Shown: positions 21,590-33,345, counted from the first letter of the stretch. The stretch: DNA of 64,000 nt from Achatina immaculata (GCA_009760885.1 CM019699.1:41722268-41786267); one strand, 5' to 3'. The notes: a model not told the origin generated them from the sequence alone. Translations and numbers: made by a program.

Positions 21590-22140
21590 TATCTTCTTCC
21601 TAAGATCCACAAACCCAGGGAACACAAGGAGACCAGTAGTATCAGCTTGCTCGTGACCTAAGCAACAAATTTCTGACTGAACAGTGTCTTTCAACATCTT
21701 GTGACTGACCTGTCTACTTATCTCAAGAACACATATCATGCTCTCACCACTTTCAAGACTCTTACCTTCTCGTCACACATACCGTATCTTCACCCTGAAT
21801 GTAATATCGCTGTACACATCCATCCCACATGACCAGGGACTTCAGGCTGTCGAGTTATTTTTGAACAAAAGACACCATTTTTCTATTCCTACCTCCACCA
21901 TTCTTCGCCCTACACCACTTGTCCTCGAACTCAGCTCCTTTGAGGTTAATGGGCTATATTTCGACCAGATCAGCGATATGGCCATGGGCACCAAAATGGG
22001 TCCTAGCCATGGATGTCTATTCATGGGTCATTTCTAACACAAGGTCATAAAATCTCATAGAGGACCTTTACCAATCTTCTTTGGACAGTACATTGATAAC
22101 GGCATCGGAGTTACATCTATGCCAGAAAAGGACCTTGACA
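21590..22140 (+). pseudogene. PLE-3 reverse transcriptase region
   Basis: The frame is broken, but the order is clear: LPKIHKP around 21600, then LNVISLYTSIPHDQGLQAVE (motif A region, 21800-21860), MAMGTKMGPSHGCLFMG (21980-22030, the PLE motif B equivalent), and YIDNGIGVTSM near 22090. In related PLE-2 the last block reads CIDDGIGITSM, so the second catalytic aspartate is N here. With multiple stops as well, the enzyme is dead. Confidence 0.85.
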
Positions 22141-22299
22141 TTTCATCAGTTTCGTTCAAAAGCTTAATGTTGTGATTTGTTTTTCACCACCCATGTCTCT
22201 ACAACTTGTACAAATTTCTCGACATTCCTTTCATTATCGATCCTTCGGGACTTTGTTCAGTCTACTACAAAATCACTGATTCTCATATCTATTTCTTTT

Positions 22300-23086
22300 A
22301 TTCCTTCTCTCATCCCAGATCGTGCAAAAGCACAATTCCTTTTTCGCGGCTCCTTAGGTTGCGATGTTTATGTGCTGAGGATTTTGAATTCCAAGATCAA
22401 GCTTACATGATTCTAGATTTGTTTTGCCAAAGCGACTATTCGGAATCTATTCTTCTCGTTTCGTCATGAAACCGCACCAGCCATATCTCGCAACAATAAG
22501 CCCTTACTCCTACACCATACTGAAGCTTGAACAGAGTAAAACTGGTACTTACGTATCGCCCCCACAGTTTGGCAATAAAGGACATTTTATTTCTTTATCT
22601 CCATCTAGTTCAAACTGAGCCCGGTACACGTGAGCACACTGTGGAACCCCCGATGGTGGCGTACATGCAGGACAGGAACCTCTTAGTTATAAGTCGTTTC
22701 AATCAATGGACACGACTACCTCTGGTACCAAACGTTGCGGTAGTTCAAGATGCAATACTTGTCCATTTGTAGTTGAGACGAGCCAGGTTTCCTTCTCAAA
22801 ATCCACTGTTATAAGCTCGGGGTGTGGAAGGAGAAGTGTGGGGGTAGTTGGGGGGGGGGGCTTTATCTGCACTTCTCGCAACGTCATTTATGCCATTATG
22901 TACAAGCGGAGCGACATGACGTATACAAGGGAGACTGGCTTCCGCTTAGGAAATCGGTTTCGCCAAAAACTGAACGACATATCTAAAATGGCACTGAAAC
23001 CGGTCGCCAGGCATTTCAGTCAAAGGGACTACCAAGGGAAACTGGACCCTCTTGTTCTTCAGATGAACAGTCTCGGAAATCTCTGA
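22300..23086 (+). pseudogene. PLE-3 connector and GIY-YIG endonuclease
   Basis: After the RT come the conserved connector (RLLRLRCLCAEDFEFQDQ, about 22350-22400) and DRVKLVLTYRPH. A cysteine-rich patch follows (KRCGSSRCNTCPFV, about 22725-22770), then the GIY-YIG-type domain: TSRNVIYAIMYKRSDMTYTRETGFRLGNRFRQ. The usual YIGETG is TRETG here. The catalytic arginine context (GxRLGxR) and the downstream histidine/asparagine region ARHFSQ are kept. The cysteines suggest a zinc-binding linker. Frames change at least three times. Confidence 0.85.
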
Positions 23087-23240
23087 ACACAATCTGCCGA
23101 TGTGTCTCGATCTCTTGACCTTTACATTTATCACACTCTTCATGATCCTTTGACCTCCACACTTATCACACTCTTCATGATCATTGAAATTAACAAGCTT
23201 CGCCTTTCTCTAACATGAATAAGGCCTTATTTTCCAAACT

Positions 23241-24214
23241 GGCTGTCTACACGCAGCTGGAATTAACAATAAATGATACTTCTTTCTATTTGTGCTATTC
23301 ATGTCCGTCTTAGCCCTACTCGCTTTGTTAGATTTTCTCATTGTCCCCACACTCGATTTAAGGTTAATTTTTCAGGCCTTTCTATAGTTCTTCTGTAGTC
23401 GCTAGAAGGCTTTGATAGCTTCCTTGACTAGACCATCTTAAACGATCAGTCTCGTCCTCTCAGTGTTCTCATTTCACTCTGAATCTTCCTTCGTCCATAC
23501 CCCCTTTCATATTGTTTTCTCATTTTATTATCTCGGCCATCTGTGTGACTTTTATTTAGTCCGTTGATTTCCGACGGGAGCAAGATGGAGCTTCTGGGAC
23601 ATAGCCACATGTTATTTGCCATATGGCACCCTTTGCATAATCCCTTTATCTCCTTTCTCTGTTAATCGCCTGCTTCCACTTTGTGTTTACATACTACTAT
23701 CTGAGCACATTTTGTGCTCATCTTCCTTACAAGGTCGATACAAAAAAGCTACGTGTTAGTTTTTCATCTATTTTGTCGTGTTTTTATCAGTGATGTTGTT
23801 TTTTGTACGTGATCACTGAAAAGTTTTTTCAATATTGAACAGTTATATGTTCTTAATGTATATGTTCTCAACTTATTTCTGTCATTCTTGTTTCCATCCA
23901 CTTTCCTCACTTTTTCTATCCTTTCGTGAAACTGAACCCTACACCTCTATCTACTTCATTACCGCAATCATCATTTATCTTATTTTGTATTGGAAGCACA
24001 TCTGATAGTTTTGAGATCAGTAGTAGAGTTAAGCAAAGTGGTGATATGTATTTCAATCTTTTCAGAATCTTGTGAATTCTTATATCGCTTACCAAAGAAA
24101 AACATCCTGATAAACTCATTTACACATAAGCTAAAAAAACAGATATAGTTCGATAAGGGAGACAAGATTCAGAATAGAAGACACGTACAATTCAAGGAGA
24201 AAGAGAGAACAAAC
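23241..24214. other. No recognisable gene
   Basis: Pyrimidine-rich AT DNA. Short open frames have no recognisable features. Confidence 0.5.
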
Positions 24215-25150
24215 GAACAAACATACTTTACTTTCAAAGGGTTAAGAATTGGGCACGCAGGCCCGTTTAACATTCTGCCCTTCATCACACAGCTTTCACT
24301 CAGTCACAGTCATTCAGCACTTATTAATTAGCATTAATAATCACTAAGACACAATTAAATGATTACATAAATAAATAATAAACGTATCTCTTGTCCATAC
24401 ACTCCACACTCTGAGTTATACAACAGTATGAAATAAACTTGCATTCTTACATTCATTGAAAACTAAAATTTATAGAAAAGCTGTTAAAAATTACAACAAT
24501 CAAGCCATACTTTAAACTACTTTAGACTATGCTTAGGGCGGCATATAGTCTATATCAAACAGATGTTGACAAAGTTTAAAGTTATAAGAACGAATATGAC
24601 TTATAAGTTTTATGTGAATTGGTAGGGCATTCCAAAGGTGGGCAGCTGAGTAAGAGAAGTTTCTTTTTAAATGTCAAATCTTGGTTTTGGGAGAATACAA
24701 TTGCTTAAGCGTTCACTATGCTTTGGGTTGGATTTGAACAAGGACCACAGATAGAATGGAGCATTGTGTGATAGAATTTTATAAATTAACTTGGTATTGT
24801 TGAAAAGAAATCTCTTCTTGAGAGGTAGAATATCAAGATGTTTGTCCTTATTTGTAATATGTGATGCATGTTTGTCATCTAATAAGCCTTACTGCTCGTT
24901 TATGAAGTGAGTAAAATCTTTTCATGTTTGACATGGAACAACCATCCCAGACTGTGGAACAGTAGTCCAAGTATGTTTGTATCTGTGCTATGTAGTATAT
25001 TCGCCTGGTGTCTATGTCAAGAAAATGTTTAATTTTAGTAAATTGGTAAATTATTTGTGCAATGAGTTTGGTTAGATTGTCCACATAATGTTGACAACTG
25101 AGGTGGTGGTCAGTCATAAGACCTAGAGTTTTATGTTCACTAACATTCTC
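24215..25150 (-). mobile_element. CR1/L2-like LINE, 3' region (split copy, part 1)
   Basis: Minus-strand C-terminal RT region: ENVSEHKTLGLMTDHHLSC, ARRIYYIAQIQTYLDYCSTVWDG-type residues, KRFYSLHKRAVRLIR, then 3' UTR ending near 24230 in cccgtttaacattctgccct. It is homologous to 50224-51100 and 51746-51870. The copy is interrupted at 25150 by a BovB-like element and resumes at 27740. Confidence 0.88.
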
Positions 25151-25705
25151 CATACAGGTACTCAACCTTGCCCAAGGGTGTCCCGTAGACTGAAGGAGGT
25201 AGGGAGGCGTCTTACTTCTCCTTTGATAACTTTGATAACTTACTTCTCCACTACCGCGCTGACGATAGATCAGGTACGGAAGAATGATATTGTAATTAAT
25301 AATGGGGGATTTTAATGCAAAGATTGATACAGAAAGAGCAGAAGACGAAGGACATGTTGTGGGGACATTTATTATAGGGCCTAGAAATGAGGCAAGTGAC
25401 AATCTAGTGGCGTTTTGCATGGAAATTGAGCTAATGATCGCTAACACACTTTTTTAAACAACGTTCAAGAATACTTTACACATGGACATCACCTGATGGA
25501 AAAACCAAGAATCAAATAGATTACATTTTAGTACAAAAAAGGTGGAGATCAAGTATAACATCAGCAAAAACATTACCAGGTGCTGATTATGATACGGACC
25601 ATGAGTTATTAATAGCAGACATGAAGATACAGATTTAAAAAAGTCACGGGATCAAGACCACTCCGCTTTAATCTTACAAAAATACCTGAACAATACGGTA
25701 AAGAA

Positions 25706-26290
25706 GTGAATAACTGTTTTGAAATCCTGATGGCTGTACAGGAGGAGATGACTCTAGATGATTTGGCTACGCAGACCAGAGATATCTTAATAACAACAGC
25801 TAAAGAAATAGTTCCAGTAAAGAAAACACAAAAGAATGGATGGATTACAGCAGGTACACTAGAACTGATAAAACAACGTAGAGAAATGAAGACGCAATGG
25901 AAAGTGACAAACAACAACAAAGAGGAATATAAATCTTTAACAAAATAAGTATGAAGAAACATAAGAAAAGACAAAAAACAATACATACAAGATAGTTGTG
26001 AAAGAATAGAAGGACATCAGAAGTGTGAAAGAGACAGCGAAATGTTTAAAGAAATGAAGACATTGACGAGAAATGTCACACCTAAACTAAATGTAGTTTG
26101 TGACGAGACGGGAAATACGTTGACAGATTCGGAGGAAATTTTAGAAAGATGGAAGGAATATTGCAGAGGAATGTATGAAACAACCGATTATGAAAGCAGA
26201 AATCAACAGTGTGACATATTATTGGGGGAGAAAGAACTCGAACCGACAGTAGAAAAACTTTTATGGGTAATAAAGAATCTTTAAAATGGT
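25706..26290 (+). pseudogene. BovB-like linker and RT lead-in
   Basis: Two open stretches: 25706-25948 (TAKEIVPVKKTQKNGWITA, then ELIKQRREMK) and 26042-26284 (MFKEMKTLTRNVTPKLN, DSEEILERWKEYCRGMYE, ELEPTVEKLLWVIK). Together they cover the region between endonuclease and RT. The next in-register block, SPGYDEITAELIKAGG, follows at about 26293 after a shift. Confidence 0.8.
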
Positions 26291-27211
26291 TAATCACCAG
26301 GATATGATGAGATAACAGCTGAACTTATTAAAGCAGGTGGAAAGGAATGTGCAACAGTCTATCATGAACTATGTAAAAAGACATGGCATTCAGGTATTTG
26401 GCCAAAAGAATGGAAAAGAACTGTATTCATACCACTGCCAAAAAGGGTAACCTGAAATTATGCACAAACTACAGAACTGTTGCCCTGTCATGCCAGTAAA
26501 ATTCTGTTAAAAACCATAATGGGTAGACTTCGTAAGAAAACAGAGGAAGAAGTCAATATAGTCCAAGCTGGTTTCAGGCATGGAAGAAGATCAAAATATC
26601 ATATATTCCATATAAGATTAATAACAGAGAAATGCAGAGATTAATGTGAATCTATATTTATCTTTTACAGACTACTCAATGGCATTTGATTGTGTACAAC
26701 ACCAGAAACTGTGGGAAATAATGGAAAAAAATGGGATTTCCAACACATTTGATACAGTTAACATCACTGCTGTATCTAGACCAACAGGCAGCAGTAAGAA
26801 TAAATTGTGAAACAACTTTGTTTGAAATAAAACAAGGGGTCCATCAGGGGTGCATATTGTCGTTATACTTACTTAACTTGTATACTAAAAATTATAATGA
26901 GGAATGTTAGAGAAGATGCAGACAAAGAATATTATGATGCCATAACAATTGGAGGCTATGAAATACCAGAGATTAGATATATATTGATGACGATATTACT
27001 GTCCACAACACAAAAATGAATGGAAAAACTAATTATGTCAGTCCGTAAGAACAGCGAAGAGCAAAACCTCTATCTTAATGCGAAGAAAACTAAACTGATG
27101 ACAACTAACAAAACAAACAAGGCAGCTGAAATATATATCAGTGAGGAAAAACTGGAAGAAGTATAGAGTTTTGAATATCTTAGATCACTACCAACTAATA
27201 ATGAAGATACA

Positions 27212-27735
27212 ATGAGGGAAATTAAAAGGAAGACATCTATCGCTCTTCAGAAAGTAAAACAACTAAAGAATATGTGGAGAGGAACAGACAGAACTACTAA
27301 AATAAGACTTTTAAGGGCATGCATCTTTCCCATCGCAACATATGCCTGTGAGATCTGGGTACTTAACAAAACAGCTGAGAAACACATAAATGCCTTTGAA
27401 TTTAAATGCTACAGAAGAGTCTTGAAGTATTATAGACACCAAAAAAAAACATATATATATCCATACAACAAGAACTTAATATTGAAGATGGCTGGCTAGT
27501 AAGAAAGTTTAAACAAAGAAAACTTAAATATGTTGGATACATTAAACGTCATGATAATCTAGAGAAGACCGTCTTTAATGGGTACATAATGGGGAAAAGA
27601 AAGAGAGGAAGACCAAGGCGAAAATGGCTGCAAGACATCGTTGATAATCTGCAAACGGATGCATCAGCAGCAGGCCATCTTGCTCACAACCGAGAGGCCT
27701 ACAGGAGTGCTGGTAGGGAGGCAACGGAATGAATG
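27212..27735 (+). pseudogene. BovB-like protein C-terminal region
   Basis: Begins REIKRKTSIALQKVKQLKNMW and includes IRLLRACIFPIATYACEIW and FKCYRRVLKYYR. After a frame break come KLKYVGYIKRHDNLEKT and the GRPRRKWLQDIVDN block. It aligns residue by residue with the copies at 18985-19503 (minus) and 43660-44006 (plus). Confidence 0.85.
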
Positions 27736-27748
27736 AAAGAACATTCTC

Positions 27749-27942
27749 TATCTATGAAGTTTCAGCATGGAGTTGTAGTGTTGTTGGTGGATTTGCTTAT
27801 TTCTGTCTTGTTGTAATGATCATGAATGTTGTTTTGCTGGTGTTTATGAGCATTCTGTTGTTATTGCACCAGTAAATTAGATTGTTTATTTCAATTTGAA
27901 GAGTTGACTCAAGGTTAATACAGTCATTGTCACTAGTGCAAA

Positions 27943-27947
<5 letters not shown>
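27749..27947 (-). mobile_element. CR1/L2-like LINE (split copy, part 2)
   Basis: Continues the sequence interrupted at 25150. The stretch attctgttgttattgcacca...gtaaattagattgtttattt matches 51905-51990 of the long CR1-like copy. It is cut off at 27948 by the GA satellite. Confidence 0.85.
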
Positions 27948-27981
<34 letters not shown>

Positions 27982-28467
27982 CTGACTAGAAGACAGTTAT
28001 AGTTCGAGAAAAGAGGAGAGAGAGAGAGAGAGAGATTCAGACTAGAAGACAGTTATATTTCGAAAAGAGAGAGAGATATGGAGATTCAGACTAGAAGACA
28101 GTTGTAGTTAGAGAAGAGAGAGAGAAAGAGGGAGGGAGAGAGATTTAATCTATAAGACCTTTATAGTTCAAGATGAGAGAGAGAGAGATTCAGTCTAGAA
28201 GACAGTTTTATAGTTCGAGAAGAGAGGAGGAGGAAGGAGAGATTCAGACTAGACAATAGTTTTATAGTTCGAGGGGGGGGAGAGAGAGAGAGAGAGAGAG
28301 AGATTTAGACTAGACAACAGTTTTATAGTTCGAGGGAGAGAGAGAGAGAGAGAGATTCAGACTAGAAGACAGTTTTATAGTTCGAGGAAAGAGAGATTAA
28401 GACTAGAAGACAGTTTTATAGTTCCAGGAAAGAAAGATTCAGACTAGAAGATAGCTGTAGTTTGAGA

Positions 28468-28510
<43 letters not shown>

Positions 28511-28638
28511 CAGCCTAGAAGACAGCTATAATTCAAGATGAGAGAGAGAGAGAGAGAGATTCAGACCAGAAGACAATTATAGTTCAAGATGAGAGAGAAA
28601 AAGAGAGAGAGAGAGAGAGATTCGGTTGTAGTTCGAAA

Positions 28639-28669
<31 letters not shown>

Positions 28670-29322
28670 TGACCAGAAGACAGTTATAGTTCGAGAAAAG
28701 AGAGAGAGGAGAGAGATTCAGACTAGAAGACAGTTATATTTCGAGAAGAGAGAGAGAGAGAGATTCTGACCAGAAGACAGTTATAGTTCGAGAAAAGAGA
28801 GAGAGAGGAGAGAGAGATTCAGACCAGAAGACAGTTATATTTCGAGAAGAGAGAGAGATATGGAGATTCAGACTAGAAGACAGTTGTAGTTAGAGAAGAG
28901 AGAGAAAGAGGGAGGGAGAGAAATTTAATCTATAAGACCTTTATAGTTCAAGATGAGAGAGGAGAGAGATTCAGTCTAGAAGACAGTTTTATAGTTCGAG
29001 AAGAGAGGAGGAGGAGGGAGAGATTCAGACTAGACAATAGTTTTATAGTTCGAGGGGGGGGGGAGAGAGAGAGAGAGAGAGAGAGATTCAGACTAGACAA
29101 CAGTTTTATAGTTCGAGGGGGAGGGGAGAGAGAGAGAGATTCAGACTAGACAACAGTTTTATAGTTCGAGGGAGAGAGAGAGGAGAGAGAGAGAGAGATT
29201 CAGACTAGAAGACAGTTTTATAGTTCCAGGAAAGAAAGATTCAGACTAGAAGATAGCTGTAGTTCGAGAAGAGAGAAAGAGAGAGAGAGAGAGATTCAGA
29301 TTAGAAGACCTTTGTAGTTCAA

Positions 29323-29369
<47 letters not shown>

Positions 29370-29494
29370 CAGCCTAGAAGACAGCTATAATTCAAGATGA
29401 GAGAGAGAGAGAGAGAGATTCAGACCAGAAGACAATTATAGTTCAAGATGAGAGAGAAAAAGAGAGAGAGAGAGAGAGATTCGGTTGTAGTTCG

Positions 29495-29530
<36 letters not shown>

Positions 29531-29559
29531 GGCTAGAAGACAGTTATAGTTCAAGATGA

Positions 29560-30087
29560 GAGGGATTGATTGATTGATTCAAAAGGGTTAAGAATTGGGC
29601 ACGGAGGCCCGTCTGACATTCTGCCCTTTATCATACATCTTTCACTCTATTCCAGACATTCTACAAATATGCTGTTCATATAACAAACATAACTAACACT
29701 GAAGCTGAGAGACATAAAATAAAATATAACATTTACGTTTCGCTCTTAAACATTCACTCATTACAGAAGTAATTACATACATTATAAATGACTATCTACT
29801 AAACAAAATTTTCGGGACTATTCAGAAAACAATTAATTGTATTCGGTGTCTGTAAGAGCAGTTTAAGATAACTTTTAAGTTTTATAATTCATGGAGGCAT
29901 GTAGTCGACATCAAATAGATATTGGGAAAGCTTGTAGTTGTAGGAAGGAGTATAATTTATATTTTTATATAGGATGGGAGGATATTCCAAAGATGAGCAA
30001 CAGAATAACTAAAGCTTTTCTTGTAAAGATTAAGTCTAGGTTTTGGAAGACATATGTTGTTCAAGCGGTGGCTGCACTTTGAGATAT
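29560..30087 (-). mobile_element. CR1/L2-like LINE 3' end within the GA satellite
   Basis: Starts at attgattgattgattcaaaa (the (TCAA)n tail read on the plus strand) and matches 50224-50760: cacggaggcccgtctgacat, aactaacact, acctttaagttttataattc, gaggcatgtagtcgacatca. It is 5'-truncated at the satellite. Confidence 0.9.
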
Positions 30088-30530
30088 ATATATATATATT
30101 CAGACCAGAAGACAGTTGTAGTTCGAGAAGAGATAGATTCAGGCAAGAAGACAGTTATAGTTCAAGATGCGAGAGAGAGAAAGAGAGAGAGAAAAAGAGA
30201 GAGAGAGGGAGAGATTCAAACTAGAAGATAGTGATAGTTCAAGATGGGAGAGAGGGGGGGGGGAGAGAGAATCAGACTAGAAGACAGCTATAATTCAAGT
30301 TGAGAGAGAGAGAGAGAGAGAAATTCAGATTAGAAGACAGTTGTAGTTCGAGAAGAGCCAGCGAGATTCAGACTAGAAGGCAGTTATAGTTCAAGATGAG
30401 AGAGAAAGAGAAAGAGAGAGATTCAGGCTAGAAAACTGTAGTAATTCAAGATGATAGAGAGAGAGAAAGAGAGAGAGAGAGAATCAGGCTAAAAGACAGT
30501 AATAATTCAAGATGAGAGAGAGAGAGAGTA

Positions 30531-30752
30531 GTTTAAGATAACTTTTAAGTTTTATAATTCATGGAGGCATGTAGTCGACATCAAGTAGATATTGGGAAAG
30601 CTTGTAGTTGTAGGAAGGAGTATAATTTATATTTTTATATAGGATGGGAGGATATTCCAAAGATGAGCAGCAGAATAACTAAAGCTTTTCTTGTAAAGAT
30701 CAAGTCTAGGTTTTGGAAGACATATGTTGTTCAAGCGTTGGCTGCACTTTGA
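30531..30752 (-). mobile_element. Duplicate of the CR1-like 3' fragment
   Basis: A copy of 29862-30080 with very few differences (for example agcagcag for agcaacag), followed by the same satellite block. The duplication post-dates the insertion. Confidence 0.9.
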
Positions 30753-31136
30753 GAGAGAGAGAGAGAGAGAGAGAGATATTCAGACCAGAAGACAGTTGTA
30801 GTTCGAGAAGAGATAGATTCAGGCAAGAAGACAGTTATAGTTCAAGATGCGAGAGAGAGAAAGAGAGAGAGAAAAAGAGAGAGAGAGGGAGAGATTCAAA
30901 CTAGAAGATAGTGATAGTTCAAGATGGGAGAGAGGGGGGGGGGAGGAGAGAGAATCAGACTAGAAGACAGCTATAATTCAAGTTGAGAGAGAGAGAGAGA
31001 GAAATTCAGATTAGAAGACAGTTGTAGTTCGAGAAGAGCCAGCGAGATTCAGACTAGAAGGCAGTTATAGTTCAAGATGAGAGAGAAAGAGAAAGAGAGA
31101 GATTCAGGCTAGAAAACTGTAGTAATTCAAGATGAT

Positions 31137-31173
<37 letters not shown>

Positions 31174-31329
31174 TTCAGGCTAGAAGACAGTAATAATTCA
31201 AGATGAGAGAGAGGGGGATTCAGATTAAAAGACAGGTAATCAAACTAAAGACAACAGATATTGTAACAAGGACTATATTTGTTATTATTGTGTCCATACG
31301 TTTCAGCAGATTTCCAGCATTTGTCTCAA

Positions 31330-31935
31330 AACAGATCAAGCTGAAACCATACTTATCATTCTGTAGCCTATAAAAGGGATGGCGACTGCAGTAAAACTGG
31401 TTTAAATAAATAAGGTAGACAGAGGTATTTGGTGCAGTTTTACAAAGTGAGGGAGGGAGTGAGTAAGGTGAGAAAAAAAAGGAATAGAAAGTATGAGAAT
31501 GTATAAATGAAAAACATACAACATCCGATATTTCGGCGTGAGCCTTATTCGAGGATACATACACAATGAAACAAAAACACGAAGAACTTATCTGAATGTG
31601 TCTTCCTCCAAGTCGAAAACAGAAATGTGTGTAGTCGAAGGGAGAAGGAAAAACTACGCTGCCTCCAAACAAAAGATGCCCGATAGAGCCAATCGTAAAG
31701 AAGAGGTGGAGAGAGAGGAGGAGAACAAGTGGGAGAAAGGGGTGGGGGAAGGCAATAGAAACATGATAACTGCTAGAGGGGGGAGGGGAGGGAAAAGGGG
31801 ATGTGGAGAGATAATGAATGAAGAACATAAACACCTGCAGGGAGAAAATGTGAAACTGGTGAATAGGACAAGCCAATATCTTGGCAGAGAAGAAAAAAAT
31901 AGGGTGGTGGTAGGAGGGGTAGCATAGAGAAATAA
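31330..31935 (-). mobile_element. PLE-1 terminal segment, isolated
   Basis: The same sequence flanks the PLE-1 copies at 38925, 44370, 60470 and 61700-62285. Diagnostic strings are aagggatggcgactgcagta, gtagacagaggtatttggtg, aacatacaacatccgatatt, tcggcgtgagccttattcga and gatgcccgatagagccaatc. No RT or endonuclease adjoins it here. Confidence 0.85.
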
Positions 31936-31959
31936 AGTAGAGTTAAAAAAAAACAGTGG

Positions 31960-32610
31960 AAAAATAAAGAAGAAAGATGGAATGAACACTTTAAACAACT
32001 ACTTAGTAAAATTCCACCAGCAACACAGACAGGCATCCCTGAAGCTGGAGGTGATTTAGATATAAACACATTTGTATACTTTGTAAAGAAGAAATCATTA
32101 CAGCAATTAAAGGACTAAAAAATGGGAAAGTTTCAGGACAGGACAATGTGAGTGCTGAACTTTTCAAAATACATGCCGACTAAGCAGCAGAACTGTTAAA
32201 GAAATCAGGGAACCAATCTGCAACAATTCCCACAGAATGGAATATGGGAATTATAATTAAAATACCAAAACAAAGGAAACCTTAGAGGCTGCAACAACTG
32301 GGGAGGAATCACCCTCCTCTCTGTGCCAAGTAATATATTAGAAAAAAATCATCATCAACAGAATCTCAAAAACATTAGATAAAAAAAAAAAAACTGAGAG
32401 ACATGAAGAAACAGGATTAGCTGGAGAAGAACTGTAAGAAGCAGAAATGAGGAGGAAAGCAACATAGCTGGTGCACAATACAAAGCCTGGCCACGGACCA
32501 TCAGAAATGAAGGGAATTTATTACTGCCCTGCAAGATGCCAGAGGGCATACTGGGATGTGATTACTTAGCCATATGCTGACCAAGGAGATGGACGGATGC
32601 TTTTTGGAAA
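31960..32610 (+). mobile_element. RTE-like LINE with internal deletion
   Basis: Plus strand: WNEHFKQLLSKIP and GKVSGQDNVSAELFK (RT lead-in) at 31975-32180, then PTEWNMGIIIKIPKQ and a GNCNNWGGITLLSVPS-like stretch to 32340. From about 32400 the text jumps to the C-terminal SWRRTV/KAWPRTIRN region. The RT palm is absent, so about 1 kb is missing. Frame breaks are frequent. Confidence 0.65.
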
Positions 32611-32644
32611 TTACAGAACATAAAAAAGCAATTCCACTCACAAG

Positions 32645-33205
32645 CAAACAAATAACAATTATACTCACTAGTATAAAAAATAACACTTGTATTCACTAGT
32701 GCAAACACAAAAGAATTATATTCATTAATAGAAAGAAATAACAGTTATATTTACTTGTACAACACTTATGCTCACTAGTATAAAGAAATAACAGGTATAA
32801 TCACTAGTATGATGAAATAACAGGTATAATCATAAGTGCAATGAAATAACAGGTATATTCACTAGTACAATGGAATAACAGTTATACACACTAGTACAAA
32901 GAAATAAAAGTTATACTCACCAGTACAAAGAAATAACAGTTATACTCACTAGTACAATGACATAACAGGTATATTCACTAGTACAAAGAAATAAAAGTTA
33001 TACTCACCAGTACAAAGAAATAACAGTTATACTCACTAGTACAATGACATAACAGGTATATTCACTAAAACAATGAAATAACAGTTATACTCACTACTAC
33101 AATGAAATAATAGGTATACTCACTAGTATAATGAAATAACAGTTATACTCACTAGTACAAAGAAATAACAGATATATTTACTGGTACTATGGAATAAAAC
33201 TAACT
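32645..33205. repeat. 29-bp minisatellite, about 19 units
   Basis: Units of the form acaatgaaataacaggtata ctcactagt, with ggtata/gttata and caatg/caaag variants. Non-coding. Confidence 0.93.
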
Positions 33206-33269
33206 AACTAGCAAAAATAGAGTGTAAAACAAGAAACTGGCTAAAGCGTTTCACGGTTACTGACTGTAG

Positions 33270-33345
33270 ATCTTGTATGAACACAGCTCGTCTTGTATGA
33301 ATACAGCCCGTCTTGTATGAATACAGCCTGTCTTCTATTCTTCTG
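33270..33345. repeat. 20-bp short tandem repeat, about 4 units
   Basis: Units of cgtcttgtatgaatacagcc. Confidence 0.8.

Larger units (their letters stand above)
20880..23240 (+). mobile_element. Penelope-like element, family 3
   Basis: A plus-strand PLE with RT and GIY-YIG domains. At the left (20880-21130) is an inverted-orientation terminal segment. The same segment occurs at 45855-46130. A sequence at 21188-21300 (ctgccggtgcatctcgatcc, aaattaacaagcttcg) recurs directly after the ORF at 23092-23210, so partial direct terminal repeats are also present. This mix of direct and inverted terminal repeats is characteristic of PLEs. The downstream copy has a 36-bp internal duplication (cacttatcacactcttcatg). 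Confidence 0.85.
25151..27739 (+). mobile_element. BovB-like RTE insertion with 9-bp target duplication
   Basis: A plus-strand copy lies between two copies of aacattctc (25142-25150 and 27740-27748). It includes the APE C-terminal half (MGDFNAKIDTER, about 25305), an RT with many stops, and the C-terminal region, ending GAATGAATGAA. Motifs include FTDYSMAFDCVQHQ (A), GVHQGCILS (B), KTTNIRLLRACIFPIATYACE-type thumb, VTRFKQRKLKYVGYIKRHD and KRGRPRRKWLQDIVDNLQTD. Many frameshifts and nonsense codons are present. The host sequence on either side is one CR1/L2-like LINE, so the BovB copy is the younger of the two. Confidence 0.9.
27948..31215. repeat. GA-rich satellite, about 40-60 bp variable units, with higher-order duplications
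   Basis: Units combine a variable (GA)n run with a core of attcagactagaagacagtt plus atagttcgagaag or atagttcaagatgag. Roughly 55-60 units are present. Larger blocks are duplicated. A block containing agagggagggagagagattt occurs at about 28080-28260 and again at 28860-29060. A block of about 670 bp at 29862-30530 is repeated at 30531-31200. It is interrupted by CR1-like 3' fragments that were copied along with it. Confidence 0.92.

Noticed and set aside
27948..31215. CRISPR-like array (regularly repeated core with variable spacers)
   Set aside because: Spacers are GA runs of variable length, the repeats diverge, and the context is a eukaryotic genome with LINEs; it is a satellite.
31220..32069. 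Overlapping hydrophobic frames suggesting membrane proteins
   Set aside because: They fall in a PLE-1 terminal segment that is purine-rich on the plus strand, so its complement reads as hydrophobic residues; the same happens at 39195-39443, 44564-44855 and 61682-62310.
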